A stretch of 64,000 nucleotides of DNA from Henriciella marina DSM 19595 (GTDB taxonomy: Bacteria; Pseudomonadota; Alphaproteobacteria; Caulobacterales; Hyphomonadaceae), in contig NZ_AQXT01000002.1 in NCBI RefSeq assembly GCF_000376805.1, positions 2,480,001-2,544,000 of the forward strand. Direction: 5' to 3'. Within the stretch, counting starts at the first letter, position 1, and each line of letters opens with the position of its first letter. Below, piece after piece: positions 1-9,994 of this stretch. Position numbers and translations under genes: made by a program. Under the pieces are notes generated by a model. It did no database searches. It saw nothing but the letters and a program-made list of their open reading frames with translations, and was not told the origin of the DNA.

Positions 1-1
1 A

Positions 2-37
2 AACGAGATTGCATTCTCCGATATCGGCGTGGAATAA
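2..37 (+). CDS. C-terminal end of an upstream gene (partial)
   Basis: An open frame enters from the left edge and ends at a TAA at 35-37, giving the tail NEIAFSDIGVE. Only eleven residues are visible, so no family can be named. The spacing of about 50 bases to the next gene on the same strand would fit an operon or simple adjacency. It could also be non-coding. Confidence 0.3.
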   Translation, partial: NEIAFSDIGVE

Positions 38-89
38 GCCCGGCTGAAGGCGACCCGCTTTAGAGAGGGACAAGGAGCCCGGCCAGCCG

Positions 90-1328
90 ATGAGCGATTA
101 CCGAAATGTCTGGGCCCTGATCGCGGCCGCGGCCTTTCTCCAGCTCGGCGGCGGGATCCTGAGTGTTGTCACCCCGCTTGGCCTTGAGACGCTGGGCGTC
201 AGCCCCGGCCTGATCGGGGCGATTGCAGCGGCCTATGCCCTGGGCTTCATGATCGGCGCCTATACCGCAAGCAATGCGGTCATCCTGTTCGGCAATATCC
301 GGGTCTTCTCGGCGGCGGCGGCCACTTGCGCTGCGAGCGTCATGATCATGCAGCTGGCGCTCGACCCGTGGAGCTGGACCATCGTGCGCATCGTGCAGGG
401 CGCGGCCTTTGCCTGGATGTTCTCCAGCATCGAGGCGTGGCTCGGCGCAACGGTTTCGGTGAAGAACAGGGGCAGTGTCAGCGGCTTCTATCACCTGATT
501 GCCAAGGTCTCGCTGGTGGCGGGTCCGTTCTTTGTCGCGGGGCTCGCGCCGGTCGACTTCAGGCCATACCTCTGGTGCGCAATGTTCCTCTGCCTGTCGC
601 TGCTCCCGATCTGCCTGACGCGGCGCGGTGAGCCGCCTTCGCCAAGCGTTGAACCGCTGGCCTTCAAGCGACTTTTCGACCTGGCTCCTTCGGCCGTCAT
701 CTCTGTCTTTCTGGCAGGCGTCATCAATAGCGGGACGCTGGCGCTTCTGCCGCTCTATGCCGGGGTGGCGCTGCCCGGTGCCTCAGGCGGGGCGACGGGT
801 GCGGCAGCGATGGCTGCGGCAGCTGTCTGGACAGGCGGGCTGATCAGCCAGTGGCCGGCGGGACGGATTTCAGACCGTGTCGACCGGCGCGTCGTCATCG
901 CCGTGATGGGCGGGGTTGCGGCCCTCGCATCGCTCGTTCTGGGCCTGTTTCCCGGCTTGCCTCAAAACTGGATCCTGATCGCGCTGGCGGTCTGGGGCGC
1001 AGGGTCGCTCTCTTTCTATGGTATCGGTGTCGCGCATGCGATCGACCGGTCTGACACCGCGCAGATTTCGCGCGTGATGTCGGGGCTGCTTTTTGTCTGG
1101 GCAGTTGGATCCGTCATCGGACCGCCGCTGTCTGGCTATGCGTTCCGCCTGCCTCTGACAGAGGGCGGGCTCTTTCTTCTCAGCGCCATTATGTCATCGG
1201 TACTGACCTTTTCCATGCTCTATCGGCGCGCCCGTCGGCAAGACGTTCCCCGGGATGCGCAGGAGCCTTGGAATATTGCGCTTCCAAGTACCGCTTCCAC
1301 CGGCGAAATCGACCCCCGCACCGACTAG
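90..1328 (+). CDS. MFS transporter (12-TM, YcaD-like)
   Basis: This 412-residue protein is almost entirely hydrophobic and reads as about twelve membrane helices in two halves, the normal size for a major facilitator superfamily transporter of the inner membrane. The N-terminal half has small-residue-rich helices (SPGLIGAIAAAYALGFMIGA). The cytoplasmic loop near residues 255-270 (GRISDRVDRRVV) matches the conserved MFS loop motif G-x-x-x-D-R-x-x-R-R. The overall pattern resembles the YcaD-type group, whose substrates are mostly unknown. It lies upstream of sucC on the same strand with a 135-base gap and no obvious terminator. The substrate cannot be predicted from sequence. Confidence 0.85.
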   Translation: MSDYRNVWALIAAAAFLQLGGGILSVVTPLGLETLGVSPGLIGAIAAAYALGFMIGAYTASNAVILFGNIRVFSAAAATCAASVMIMQLALDPWSWTIVRIVQGAAFAWMFSSIEAWLGATVSVKNRGSVSGFYHLIAKVSLVAGPFFVAGLAPVDFRPYLWCAMFLCLSLLPICLTRRGEPPSPSVEPLAFKRLFDLAPSAVISVFLAGVINSGTLALLPLYAGVALPGASGGATGAAAMAAAAVWTGGLISQWPAGRISDRVDRRVVIAVMGGVAALASLVLGLFPGLPQNWILIALAVWGAGSLSFYGIGVAHAIDRSDTAQISRVMSGLLFVWAVGSVIGPPLSGYAFRLPLTEGGLFLLSAIMSSVLTFSMLYRRARRQDVPRDAQEPWNIALPSTASTGEIDPRTD

Positions 1329-1463
1329 ATCGGCCTTGATCCAGATAGCGGACCCATCCGGTTGCGCCATGAACTGTCAGTGTTATAAGGCCACGAGTTT
1401 CTGAGCGGCGGCGTCTGTCGATGCCCCGCCCCGCCGACGATTTACAAGAGGCTGAATTTCCCC

Positions 1464-2657
1464 ATGAACATCCACGAATACCAGGCCAAGGCCGTTCTGA
1501 AGACCTATGGCGCGCCCGTCGCAAACGGCGCGCCCGTGCTTTCCATCGATGAGGTCGAAAAGGCTGTCGACCAGCTTCCCGGCCCGCTCTGGGTTGTGAA
1601 GAGCCAGATCCATGCTGGCGGCCGCGGCAAGGGCAAGTTTGTGGAATCTGCTGCGGGTGAAAAGGGCGGCGTTCGCCTCGCCTTCTCCAAGCAGGAAGCG
1701 ATCGATCACGCCAAGGCGATGTTCGGCAACCACCTTGTCACCGCGCAGACCAACAAGGACGGCAAGCAGGTCAACCGCCTCTATATTGAAGACGGCGCCG
1801 ACATCGACCGTGAGCTTTACCTTTCTGTCCTGATCGACCGCGCAACCGGCAAGCCTGCTTTCGTCGTGTCGACAGAAGGCGGCATGGACATCGAGGAAGT
1901 CGCTCATTCCACGCCAGAAAAGATTCTGACGCTGCCAATCGACCCGATGGCAGGTGTCACTGACAAGGACAGCGAAACGCTTGCCGACGCGCTGAAGCTT
2001 GAGGGCGATGCCCGCAAGGACGCCATGACGCTTTTCCCGACGCTGTATAAAGCGTTCACGGAAAAGGACATGGCGATGCTCGAGATCAACCCGCTGATCG
2101 TCATGGAAGATGGCCATCTGCGCGTTCTCGACGCCAAGGTGTCTTTCGACGGCAACGCCCTGTTCCGTCATCCCGACATTGTCGAGCTGCGTGACAAGAC
2201 CGAAGAAGACGAGAAGGAAATCGAGGCGTCCGACTGGGACCTCGCCTATATCGCTCTCGACGGCACGATCGGCTGCATGGTCAACGGCGCAGGCCTTGCC
2301 ATGGCGACGATGGACATCATCAAGCTCTACGGCGAAGAGCCAGCGAACTTCTGTGACGTTGGCGGCGGTGCCAACAAGGAGAAGGTGGCAGCTGCTTTCA
2401 AGATCATCATGAAAGACCCGGCCGTCAAAGGCATCCTGGTCAACATCTTCGGCGGCATCATGAAGTGTGATGTCATCGCGGAAGGCGTCATCGCGGCGGT
2501 GAAAGAGACCAATCTTTCGGTCCCGCTGGTGGTTCGTCTCGAAGGCACGAATGTTGATGAGGGCAAGGCCATCATCAAGAATTCAGGCCTCAACGTGATC
2601 CCGGCTGACGATCTCGACGACGCAGCCAAGAAGATCACCGAAGCGGTCAAAGGCTAG
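1464..2657 (+). CDS. sucC: Succinate-CoA ligase (ADP-forming) subunit beta
   Basis: The 397-residue product is the beta subunit of succinyl-CoA synthetase, which makes ATP (or GTP) from succinyl-CoA, ADP and phosphate in the TCA cycle. The N-terminus [18 protein letters not shown] is diagnostic. It opens an ATP-grasp fold with the nucleotide-binding segment [15 protein letters not shown] near residues 45-60. The C-terminal half has the ligase/CoA-binding domain with [15 protein letters not shown]. Length matches the alphaproteobacterial family. sucD follows 61 bases downstream. The start is well placed by homology, although only a weak purine-rich RBS precedes it. Confidence 0.98.
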   Translation: MNIHEYQAKAVLKTYGAPVANGAPVLSIDEVEKAVDQLPGPLWVVKSQIHAGGRGKGKFVESAAGEKGGVRLAFSKQEAIDHAKAMFGNHLVTAQTNKDGKQVNRLYIEDGADIDRELYLSVLIDRATGKPAFVVSTEGGMDIEEVAHSTPEKILTLPIDPMAGVTDKDSETLADALKLEGDARKDAMTLFPTLYKAFTEKDMAMLEINPLIVMEDGHLRVLDAKVSFDGNALFRHPDIVELRDKTEEDEKEIEASDWDLAYIALDGTIGCMVNGAGLAMATMDIIKLYGEEPANFCDVGGGANKEKVAAAFKIIMKDPAVKGILVNIFGGIMKCDVIAEGVIAAVKETNLSVPLVVRLEGTNVDEGKAIIKNSGLNVIPADDLDDAAKKITEAVKG

Positions 2658-2673
2658 AGCTTAACGTTTTCTC

Positions 2674-2693
2674 GCGCGCCTTTCATGGCGCGC
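2674..2693. repeat. Intergenic hairpin between sucC and sucD
   Basis: A perfect 7-bp inverted repeat (GCGCGCC, six-base loop TTTCAT, GGCGCGC) lies in the short sucC-sucD spacer. It has no following U-tract, so it is unlikely to be a terminator. It may be an mRNA processing or stabilising hairpin. The role is inferred only from position. Confidence 0.4.
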
Positions 2694-2718
2694 CCCAAAG
2701 TTTTCAGGGACCCTATCC

Positions 2719-3621
2719 ATGTCCATTCTTATCGACTCCAATACCAAGATCATTGTGCAGGGGCTGACCGGCAATACCGGTTCGTTTCACACCAACCAGG
2801 CGCTTGATTATTTCGGCACCAAGATGGTTGCCGGCACGCACCCCAAGAAGGCTGGCACGAGCTGGAAAGCCGACAATGGCGCCGAGCTGCCGATCTATGC
2901 GAACGCAGGCGAGGCCAAAGAGGCCACCGGCGCAAACGCATCGGTCATCTATGTGCCACCAGCTGGCGCGGCGGCGGCTATCGAAGAAGCCATCGATGCC
3001 GGCATCGAGCTCATCACCTGCATCACCGAAGGTGTGCCGGTCATGGACATGGTGCGCGTCAAGGCGAAGCTGGAGAAGTCCAACTCCCGCCTGATCGGTC
3101 CAAACTGCCCGGGCGTCCTGACGCCAGAGCAGTGCAAGATCGGCATCATGCCAGGCAAAATCTTCCAGAAGGGCTCTGTCGGCGTTGTGTCGCGTTCGGG
3201 CACGCTGACCTATGAGGCCGTGTTCCAGACCAGCCAGGCCGGGCTTGGCCAGACGACGGCTGTCGGCATTGGCGGCGACCCGGTCAACGGCACCAACTTC
3301 ATCGACGTGCTGGAGCTGTTCCTGGCCGACGACGAGACCAAGTCGATCATCATGATCGGTGAAATCGGCGGCTCTGCCGAAGAAGAAGCTGCGCAATTCC
3401 TGATCGACGAAGCCAAGAAGGGCCGCAAAAAGCCGATGGTTGGCTTTATCGCTGGCCGCACGGCGCCTCCGGGCCGCACAATGGGCCATGCCGGCGCCAT
3501 CGTTTCGGGCGGCAAAGGCGATGCGCCGTCCAAGATTTCAGCGATGGAAGAAGCTGGCATCAAGGTGAGCCCGAGCCCTGCGCGACTCGGCGATACCATG
3601 GTAGAAGTTTTGAAAGGTTAG
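2719..3621 (+). CDS. sucD: Succinate-CoA ligase (ADP-forming) subunit alpha
   Basis: This 300-residue protein is the alpha subunit of succinyl-CoA synthetase and pairs with SucC. It binds CoA through the N-terminal Rossmann domain ([15 protein letters not shown], residues 11-25) and carries the catalytic phosphohistidine in [14 protein letters not shown], where His257 corresponds to E. coli His246. The glycine-rich [11 protein letters not shown] segment (about residues 182-192) is also intact. Length is normal. It lies between sucC and sucA in an all-plus TCA cluster. Confidence 0.98.
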   Translation: MSILIDSNTKIIVQGLTGNTGSFHTNQALDYFGTKMVAGTHPKKAGTSWKADNGAELPIYANAGEAKEATGANASVIYVPPAGAAAAIEEAIDAGIELITCITEGVPVMDMVRVKAKLEKSNSRLIGPNCPGVLTPEQCKIGIMPGKIFQKGSVGVVSRSGTLTYEAVFQTSQAGLGQTTAVGIGGDPVNGTNFIDVLELFLADDETKSIIMIGEIGGSAEEEAAQFLIDEAKKGRKKPMVGFIAGRTAPPGRTMGHAGAIVSGGKGDAPSKISAMEEAGIKVSPSPARLGDTMVEVLKG

Positions 3622-3623
3622 TC

Positions 3624-3642
3624 GCAGACACTAAGTGTCCGC
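3624..3642. repeat. Palindrome between sucD and sucA
   Basis: GCAGACACT-A-AGTGTCCGC is an inverted repeat with one mismatch (8 of 9 pairs) right after the sucD stop. There is no U-run, so it is a weak terminator candidate. It could instead be a regulator site for sucA or an mRNA hairpin. The core GACACTAAGTGTC is perfect. Confidence 0.35.
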
Positions 3643-3714
3643 ATGGCGGCCAGACGAGGCCAATGATACGACCCCGCCGGGCCGTCCGATAAAAATAACA
3701 GGACGGTACAGACC

Positions 3715-6700
3715 ATGGCAGATGACGGCTCCCCGGTTACGGGCAAGCGGAGCGCGGGTAACAGCGCGATGCTGGAGACCGCCTTTCTTTATGGCGGCAG
3801 CGCGGTCTGGATCGAAAAGATGCAGGCCGCGTATGCGCGCGATCCCAATTCGGTGCCCGAAAGCTGGCGCGATTTCTTCGCGGAGCTTGGTGACGGCGAC
3901 GAAGCCGCAACGCGTAATGCGGACGGGGCAAGCTGGAAGCGCGACCGCTGGCCCAAGCCGGCGGATGCCGACCAGGTTGCCGCGTTTGACGGCAACTGGG
4001 CGCAGCTTGAGCCGAAGCTGAAGGAAAAAATCGCGGCCGGCAAACCGGCGGCGAGCGCGGACGATATTGCCAATGCCGTCAAGGATTCCATCCGGGCGCT
4101 GATGATGATCCGCGCCTATCGGGTGCGCGGTCATCTGGCGGCGAATCTGGATCCGCTGGCAATCGAGAACGATGTCGAACATCCCGAGCTGGAGCCGGAG
4201 AATTACGGCTTCACGGACGCGGATATGGGCCGCAAGGTCTATATCGACGGCTATCTTGGTCTCGACTATGCGACCATTCCGGAAATGGTCGAAATCCTGC
4301 GACGGACCTATTGCTCGACCATCGGGATCGAATTCCAGCACATATCTTCGCCTGAGGAGAAAGCCTGGCTGCAGGAGCGTATCGAGGGCCCGGACAAGGG
4401 CGTTGCGTTTACGCCGGAAGGCAAGAAGGCAATCCTTGCCAAGCTGATCGAAGCCGAAACATTCGAGCGATTTCTGCATCGGCGCTATCCCGGCACCAAG
4501 CGTTTTGGTCTTGATGGCGGCGAGGCAGCTGTGCCTGCGCTGGAGCAGATCATCAAGCGCGGCGGCGCCCTCGGCGTGAACGAGATCGTTGTTGGCATGC
4601 CGCACCGCGGACGCCTCAACATGCTGGCGGCCGTGATGGGCAAGCCATATGAAAAGATCTTCCATGAGTTTCAGGGCGGCTCGACACAGGCGGCTGAAGG
4701 CTTCGGGTCCGGCGATGTGAAATATCATCTCGGCGCGTCTTCCGACCGCGTCTTCGATGGCAATGAAGTTCACCTCACCATGAACGCCAACCCGTCCCAC
4801 CTTGAGGCGGTCAACCCGGTCGTGCTTGGCCGGACCCGCGCCAAACAGGCAATGGAAGCCGACGAGACCGGCGAGCTCGATCGTTCGCGCAAGCTGCCTC
4901 TCCTGCTTCATGGCGATGCGGCCTTTGCCGGCCAGGGCGTGGTGGCGGAATGTTTCGCACTGTCTGGCCTTGCAGGCTATCGCACGGGCGGCACGATCCA
5001 TTTCATCGTCAACAACCAGATCGGTTTCACGACGAGCCCGATGTATTCGCGCTCATCGCCATATCCGTCGGACGTCGCGCTGATGGTTCAGGCGCCGATC
5101 TTTCATGTGAATGGCGATGACCCTGAGGCTGTGACCTATGTCGCCAAAGTGGCGACCGAGTACCGGCAGAAATTTGGCAAGGACGTCGTCATCGACATGT
5201 TCTGCTATCGCCGGTTTGGCCACAATGAGGGTGACGAGCCGATGTTCACCCAGCCGGTCATGTACACCAATATCAAAGGCCATGAATCCACGCGCGAAAT
5301 CTATACAAAGCGCCTGGTCAGCGAAGGTCTTGTCGAAGAGGGCGTGGTCAAGCAGCAGATCAAGGATTTCGAGGACTTCCTCGACAAGGCGTTTGATCAA
5401 GGCAAAGAATTTGAAGCCACCAAGGCCGACTGGCTGGATGGTGAGTGGTCGGGTCTTGGTCTGCCGGAAGATGATGAGCGTCGCGGCAAAACAGGCGTTG
5501 CGGTCAAGAAGCTGAAGGAAATCGGCGAGACGATCACGGCGGTTCCGAGCAATGTGGACGTTCACAAGACGCTGCGCCGCGTGATCGATGCCCGCCGTCA
5601 GGCGATCGACAATGGCGAGGGTCTCGACTGGGCGACGGCTGAACATCTGGCCTTTGCGACGCTGCTGGAAGAAGGCTTTCCGGTCCGCCTCTCGGGGCAG
5701 GATTCCGGTCGCGGGACTTTCTCCCAGCGCCACAGCCACTTCGTCGACCAGCAAAGCGGGGCGCGCTACACGCCGCTCAACAATATCGCTGAAGGCCAGG
5801 GCCATTATGAAGTGATCGACTCGCTTCTCTCCGAGGAAGCGGTGCTTGGTTATGAGTATGGCTACTCTCTGGCCGATCCCAATTGCCTCGTTCTCTGGGA
5901 GGCGCAGTTTGGCGACTTCTCGAACGGGGCGCAGGTCTTCTTTGACCAGTTCATCTCATCGGCAGAACGCAAATGGCTGCGGATGAGCGGGCTCGTCTGT
6001 CTGCTGCCGCATGGCTATGAAGGTCAGGGGCCGGAGCACAGCTCTGCCCGCCTTGAGCGCTTCCTGCAGATGTGCGCGGAAGACAATATGCAGGTGGTGA
6101 ACATCACCACGCCAGCGAACTATTTCCACGCCCTGCGCCGTCAGATCCACCGCGATTTCCGCAAGCCACTGATCATCATGACGCCGAAATCACTTCTGCG
6201 TCACAAGCTGGCGACGTCTACGCTGGACGATTTCAACACGAAATCCTCCTTCCACCGCGTCCTCTGGGACGATGCAGAGACGCCGGGCCGCGAAGGCAAG
6301 GTGAAGCTGACCAGCGATGACAAGATCCGCCGCGTCGTCATGTGCTCCGGCAAGGTCTATTACGACCTCTTCGAGGCGCGTGAAGAGCGGGGAGACGACG
6401 ACGTCTACCTGCTGCGGGTCGAGCAATTCTATCCTGTGCCGCGCAAGTCACTGATGCAGGAACTGAAGCGCTTCCCGCAGGCCGAGATGGTCTGGTGCCA
6501 GGAAGAGCCCCGGAACATGGGCGGCTGGACCTTCATGCGCGACGAGATCGAATGGGCGTGCAATCAGGTCGGCGCCAAACATCCACGCCCGAAATATGCA
6601 GGCCGTCCGCCGTCGGCGGCGACCGCAACTGGCCTGCTTGCCCAACACAACAAGGAGAAGGATGCTCTCATCGCAGCCGCGCTGGGCGACCAGCCGGTGG

Positions 6701-6723
6701 AAGACAGCATCGTCTCCGCATGA
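3715..6723 (+). CDS. sucA: 2-oxoglutarate dehydrogenase E1 component
   Basis: The 1002-residue product is the thiamine-diphosphate-dependent E1 of the 2-oxoglutarate dehydrogenase complex, which decarboxylates 2-oxoglutarate and passes succinyl groups to the lipoyl arms of OdhB. The N-terminus contains the E1o-specific segment FLYGGSAVWIEKMQAAY used for E2 binding. The core contains VVGMPHRGRLNML, a typical E1o motif (about residues 292-304). ThDP-binding residues follow in the segment LLLHGDAAFAGQGVVAEC, and the C-terminal transketolase-like domain is complete. The gene lies 93 bases after sucD and 22 bases before odhB. Confidence 0.98.
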   Translation: MADDGSPVTGKRSAGNSAMLETAFLYGGSAVWIEKMQAAYARDPNSVPESWRDFFAELGDGDEAATRNADGASWKRDRWPKPADADQVAAFDGNWAQLEPKLKEKIAAGKPAASADDIANAVKDSIRALMMIRAYRVRGHLAANLDPLAIENDVEHPELEPENYGFTDADMGRKVYIDGYLGLDYATIPEMVEILRRTYCSTIGIEFQHISSPEEKAWLQERIEGPDKGVAFTPEGKKAILAKLIEAETFERFLHRRYPGTKRFGLDGGEAAVPALEQIIKRGGALGVNEIVVGMPHRGRLNMLAAVMGKPYEKIFHEFQGGSTQAAEGFGSGDVKYHLGASSDRVFDGNEVHLTMNANPSHLEAVNPVVLGRTRAKQAMEADETGELDRSRKLPLLLHGDAAFAGQGVVAECFALSGLAGYRTGGTIHFIVNNQIGFTTSPMYSRSSPYPSDVALMVQAPIFHVNGDDPEAVTYVAKVATEYRQKFGKDVVIDMFCYRRFGHNEGDEPMFTQPVMYTNIKGHESTREIYTKRLVSEGLVEEGVVKQQIKDFEDFLDKAFDQGKEFEATKADWLDGEWSGLGLPEDDERRGKTGVAVKKLKEIGETITAVPSNVDVHKTLRRVIDARRQAIDNGEGLDWATAEHLAFATLLEEGFPVRLSGQDSGRGTFSQRHSHFVDQQSGARYTPLNNIAEGQGHYEVIDSLLSEEAVLGYEYGYSLADPNCLVLWEAQFGDFSNGAQVFFDQFISSAERKWLRMSGLVCLLPHGYEGQGPEHSSARLERFLQMCAEDNMQVVNITTPANYFHALRRQIHRDFRKPLIIMTPKSLLRHKLATSTLDDFNTKSSFHRVLWDDAETPGREGKVKLTSDDKIRRVVMCSGKVYYDLFEAREERGDDDVYLLRVEQFYPVPRKSLMQELKRFPQAEMVWCQEEPRNMGGWTFMRDEIEWACNQVGAKHPRPKYAGRPPSAATATGLLAQHNKEKDALIAAALGDQPVEDSIVSA

Positions 6724-6745
6724 CCCCTAACGGAAACGGAAGCAT

Positions 6746-8374
6746 ATGACTGATATCGTAGTCCCTCAGCTCGGAGAGAGCGTGACGGAGGCCACAGTTG
6801 GCCAATGGCTCAAAAAAGCTGGCGACAAGGTCTCCAAGGACGAGGTTCTGGTCGAGCTCGAAACCGACAAGGTTTCAGTTGAAGTTGCCGCTACGGCAGA
6901 TGGCACGCTGAGCGAGATCGTCGCCAATGAAGGCGATACGGTCGAGATCGGCGCCGTGCTGGGCCGCCTCGGGAGTGGAAGCGGTGAAGCGCCTGCGCCT
7001 GCCTCTGAAAAGAGCGCGCCGGAAGCCGCCAAGGATGAAAGCGCCGAAGAGACCGGTGAGCACGACACTGCACCTCAGCAGGATGCAGGCGGCTCTGATG
7101 GTGGGTCCGGCGGCGGTGACCTCACCGATGTGACCGTGCCGCCAATGGGTGAAAGCGTCACCGAAGGCACCATGGGCGAGTTCCTGAAAAAGGTTGGCGA
7201 CACGGTCTCCAAGGACGAAATGATCGCCGAGATCGAGACAGACAAGGTCGCGCTCGAAGTGCCCGCATCCGCTGATGGAACGATTGCCGAACTGCTCGTG
7301 TCGCCGGGCGATACGGTGACGCCGGGATCGGTGATCGCGCGGATCAGCGGCGGTGCTGGCGGCAGTGCGTCTGCCTCGTCCGGTCAGGCCTCTGGCGGGA
7401 CTGTGGAAAAGGAAGCGCGCGTGACAGAAGGCGCCTCCACGACGCAGACGCCTGCAGAAACAGGCCAGTCGGCTTCCGGTCAGGAAGATCGTCCAGTTTC
7501 GCCATCCGTGCGCCGTGTGGCGAGCGAAGGCGGCGTCAATCCGCAGGACATTCCAGGCTCTGGCCGTGATGGCCGCGCAACCAAGGCTGATGCGGTCGAC
7601 TTCGTCAACAAGGCTGCGCAAGCCCCGAAAGCCGAGAGCAAGCCGAAGGCGCCAAGCGCACAGCGTGAGATCGGTCCACGCGAAGAACGCGTAAAAATGA
7701 CCCGTCTTCGCCAGACGATTGCCCGCCGCCTGAAAGAGGCGCAGGACACAGCCGCCATGCTGACCACGTTCAACGATGTGGACATGTCGGCCGTGATGGC
7801 GCTGCGCTCGAAGTACAAAGAGAGCTTTGCCGAGAAGCATGACGTGAAGCTCGGCTTCATGGGCTTCTTCACCAAGGCCATCGTGTCGGCCTTGCAGGAG
7901 ATCCCAGCGGTCAATGCAGAGATCGACGGCAGCGATATCATCTACAAGAATTACTATGATATCGGCATGGCTGTCGGCACCGAAAAAGGCCTGGTTGTTC
8001 CGGTCATCCGTGACTGTGACGAGCTGTCGATTGCCGGGATCGAGCGTGAGCTGGGCAATCTCGCCCGCAAGGCCCGCGACGGCGACCTGACGATCGGGGA
8101 CATGCAGGGCGGCACCTTCACCGTCACCAATGGCGGGGTTTATGGCTCGCTGATGTCGACGCCGATCCTCAACCCTCCGCAGTCTGGCGTGCTTGGCATG
8201 CACCGGATCGAGCAGCGCCCTGTCGCTATCGACGGCAAGGTCGAGATCCGCCCGATGATGTATCTGGCGCTCTCCTATGACCACCGCATCGTCGACGGCA
8301 AGGAAGCAGTGACATTCCTTGTTCGCGTGAAAGAAGCGCTGGAAGATCCAGAGCGTATGCTGCTCGACGTCTAG
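6746..8374 (+). CDS. odhB: Dihydrolipoamide succinyltransferase (E2o) with two lipoyl domains
   Basis: E2 transfers succinyl from lipoate to CoA and forms the core of the 2-oxoglutarate dehydrogenase complex. The 542-residue protein is longer than the usual E2o of about 400 residues because it has two lipoyl domains. One spans about residues 1-75 (lysine in [11 protein letters not shown]), the other about residues 126-200 (lysine in [11 protein letters not shown]). They are joined by an acidic, Gly/Ser/Ala-rich linker. A peripheral-subunit-binding domain follows ([17 protein letters not shown], about residues 252-288). The catalytic domain ends with [11 protein letters not shown], which carries the active-site His and Asp. 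No lpd gene is present in the window. Confidence 0.96.
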   Translation: MTDIVVPQLGESVTEATVGQWLKKAGDKVSKDEVLVELETDKVSVEVAATADGTLSEIVANEGDTVEIGAVLGRLGSGSGEAPAPASEKSAPEAAKDESAEETGEHDTAPQQDAGGSDGGSGGGDLTDVTVPPMGESVTEGTMGEFLKKVGDTVSKDEMIAEIETDKVALEVPASADGTIAELLVSPGDTVTPGSVIARISGGAGGSASASSGQASGGTVEKEARVTEGASTTQTPAETGQSASGQEDRPVSPSVRRVASEGGVNPQDIPGSGRDGRATKADAVDFVNKAAQAPKAESKPKAPSAQREIGPREERVKMTRLRQTIARRLKEAQDTAAMLTTFNDVDMSAVMALRSKYKESFAEKHDVKLGFMGFFTKAIVSALQEIPAVNAEIDGSDIIYKNYYDIGMAVGTEKGLVVPVIRDCDELSIAGIERELGNLARKARDGDLTIGDMQGGTFTVTNGGVYGSLMSTPILNPPQSGVLGMHRIEQRPVAIDGKVEIRPMMYLALSYDHRIVDGKEAVTFLVRVKEALEDPERMLLDV

Positions 8375-8400
8375 GCGGTCTTGATAGCTTAAGAATTAGA

Positions 8401-8430
8401 AACGCCCGGGCAGAGATGGCCGGGCGTTTT
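8401..8430 (+). terminator. Rho-independent terminator of the suc operon
   Basis: A 9-bp GC-rich stem (AACGCCCGG / CCGGGCGTT) with a short loop ends in TTTT, 26 bases after the odhB stop. pyk converges from the other side and begins its stop at 8453, so the structure may serve mainly the plus strand. Confidence 0.85.
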
Positions 8431-8452
8431 CCGTTGGAGCGGACTTTCTTCT

Positions 8453-9886
8453 CTACCGCCTAATCCCCATTTCCCATGCGGTGTCGTCGCCGCCGCCTTT
8501 CCAGGCGGCGTAGGCCACAGCGCCTTCGAGACCTGCCGCATCCATCAGGGTGCGCGGCCAGTCGTTTTCCTCGATGTTTTTGACATGGATGGGATGCACG
8601 CCCCAGAGGAGCTGGGCGCGGCGAAGGCGCGCGTCGTCCGCTGAGCCGTAGAGAATGAAATAGCGCCCGCGATGCTTGGCAAACTGTGCCAGGCGGCGGG
8701 CAGAGCCTGTGCGGAGCGCGAGCGCCTCGGCCTTGACCGCGAAGGCAAGAGACTGGGCGGCGCGGGCGACAATGTCGATGACGCGCTCATCATCGCGGTC
8801 GCCCATGAACTGGCGCAGAGAGTCGCGATAATCGGCCGCTTCCTCTGTCGCCTTTATGATCCGGTCCATGATGGCGACGGCGGTGGGCGGATGGCGGCCG
8901 ACGGCGGTTTCGGCGGACAGCATGACGGCATCGACACCCTGATAGATGGCGGTCGCGACATCGCCTGCCTCTGCGCGTGTCGGGGCGGCGTTCTCGATCA
9001 TCGATTCCAGCATCTGCGTCGCGACAATGACGGGGCGGCCCACCTCCCGCGCCTCGCGGACGATGCGCCGCTGGATGATCGGGACCTGTTCGAGCGGGAA
9101 TTCGACGCCAAGGTCGCCGCGCGCAATCATGACGCCGTCCGAAGCGCGGATGATCGCGTCGAGATCATCGAGGGCGCCGGGTTTTTCGATCTTGGAAATA
9201 AGCGGTGCGCGTGCGCCGATCGCGGCCTTCGCCTCTTTCACATCCTCTACGGACTGAACGAAGCTCAGCGCGACCAGATCGACGCCAAGATCGAGCGCGA
9301 AGGCGAGGTCTTCGCGGTCCTTGTCGGTCATGGCTTTCAGCGGCAGGGTCTTGCCGCGAACGGTGAAGCCCTTGCGGTCAGAAAGCGTCGCGTGAAAGGC
9401 GGGCGTGACGCGTGGGTGGTCTCCTGCCTCGCTGACGGTGAGAAGAACCTTGCCGTCGTCGCATAGGATCTCGTCACCTTCTTCCAGTTCGGTGAGGATT
9501 TCCGGATGGGGGACAGGAATGGTGTCCTTCTGGTCGGTCGTTTCATCGCCGATAAGCTTGTAGTTCTGACCATAAGAGAGCTTCAGTTCGCCGCCCGGAA
9601 ACGCGCCAACGCGAATTTTCGGGCCCTGCAGGTCTGCAAGGATTGCGAGCGGTCGGCCCATCGCTGCTTCTGTGGCCCTGATGGCATGGAAAGTCGCGGC
9701 GTGGGTCTCATGATCTCCATGGCTGAAATTCAGGCGGAAGAGATCGGCGCCGGCTTCGGCGAGGAGGCGGATCGATTTCGGGCTGGAGCTTTTTGGACCG
9801 ATCGTCGCCAGAATTTTCGCATTCCGCCCGCGCAGGCGGGGGAGTGTCATGGTGAAGTCTTCCAGATCGGGCGCGGCAAATCGCAT
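8453..9886 (-). CDS. pyk: Pyruvate kinase
   Basis: The enzyme converts phosphoenolpyruvate and ADP to pyruvate and ATP, the last step of glycolysis. The TIM-barrel signatures are all present: NAKILATIGPKSSS near the N-terminus, FRLNFSHGDHE, the active-site lysine region LISKIEKPGALDDLD, and the metal/substrate segment MIARGDLGVEFPLEQVP. Length is 477 residues from the first ATG. A second ATG at 9850 (465 residues, beginning MTLPRLRGRN) fits family N-termini better, and a GGAAGA box precedes it, so 9850 may be the true start. It converges on the suc terminator. Confidence 0.96.
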   Translation of the reverse strand: MRFAAPDLEDFTMTLPRLRGRNAKILATIGPKSSSPKSIRLLAEAGADLFRLNFSHGDHETHAATFHAIRATEAAMGRPLAILADLQGPKIRVGAFPGGELKLSYGQNYKLIGDETTDQKDTIPVPHPEILTELEEGDEILCDDGKVLLTVSEAGDHPRVTPAFHATLSDRKGFTVRGKTLPLKAMTDKDREDLAFALDLGVDLVALSFVQSVEDVKEAKAAIGARAPLISKIEKPGALDDLDAIIRASDGVMIARGDLGVEFPLEQVPIIQRRIVREAREVGRPVIVATQMLESMIENAAPTRAEAGDVATAIYQGVDAVMLSAETAVGRHPPTAVAIMDRIIKATEEAADYRDSLRQFMGDRDDERVIDIVARAAQSLAFAVKAEALALRTGSARRLAQFAKHRGRYFILYGSADDARLRRAQLLWGVHPIHVKNIEENDWPRTLMDAAGLEGAVAYAAWKGGGDDTAWEMGIRR

Positions 9887-9994
9887 TTGAACCTTTTACC
9901 AGTCTGGCGCGACTATCCTTATAGAACAAGTTGAAAACGGGCCCGGATAAACCGGCCAGGTGAGCGGCTGGCTGCGCGCTGGCAGCCCCGGCTT

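Noticed and set aside
3631-5001. A 456-codon antisense open frame opposite sucA
   Set aside because: High-GC shadow of sucA. The peptide is Arg/Ala/His-rich with no domain, and the sense strand encodes a complete well-conserved enzyme.
6875-8284. A 469-codon antisense frame opposite odhB
   Set aside because: Sits fully within the coding region of odhB and has the biased composition expected for a GC-rich antisense frame.
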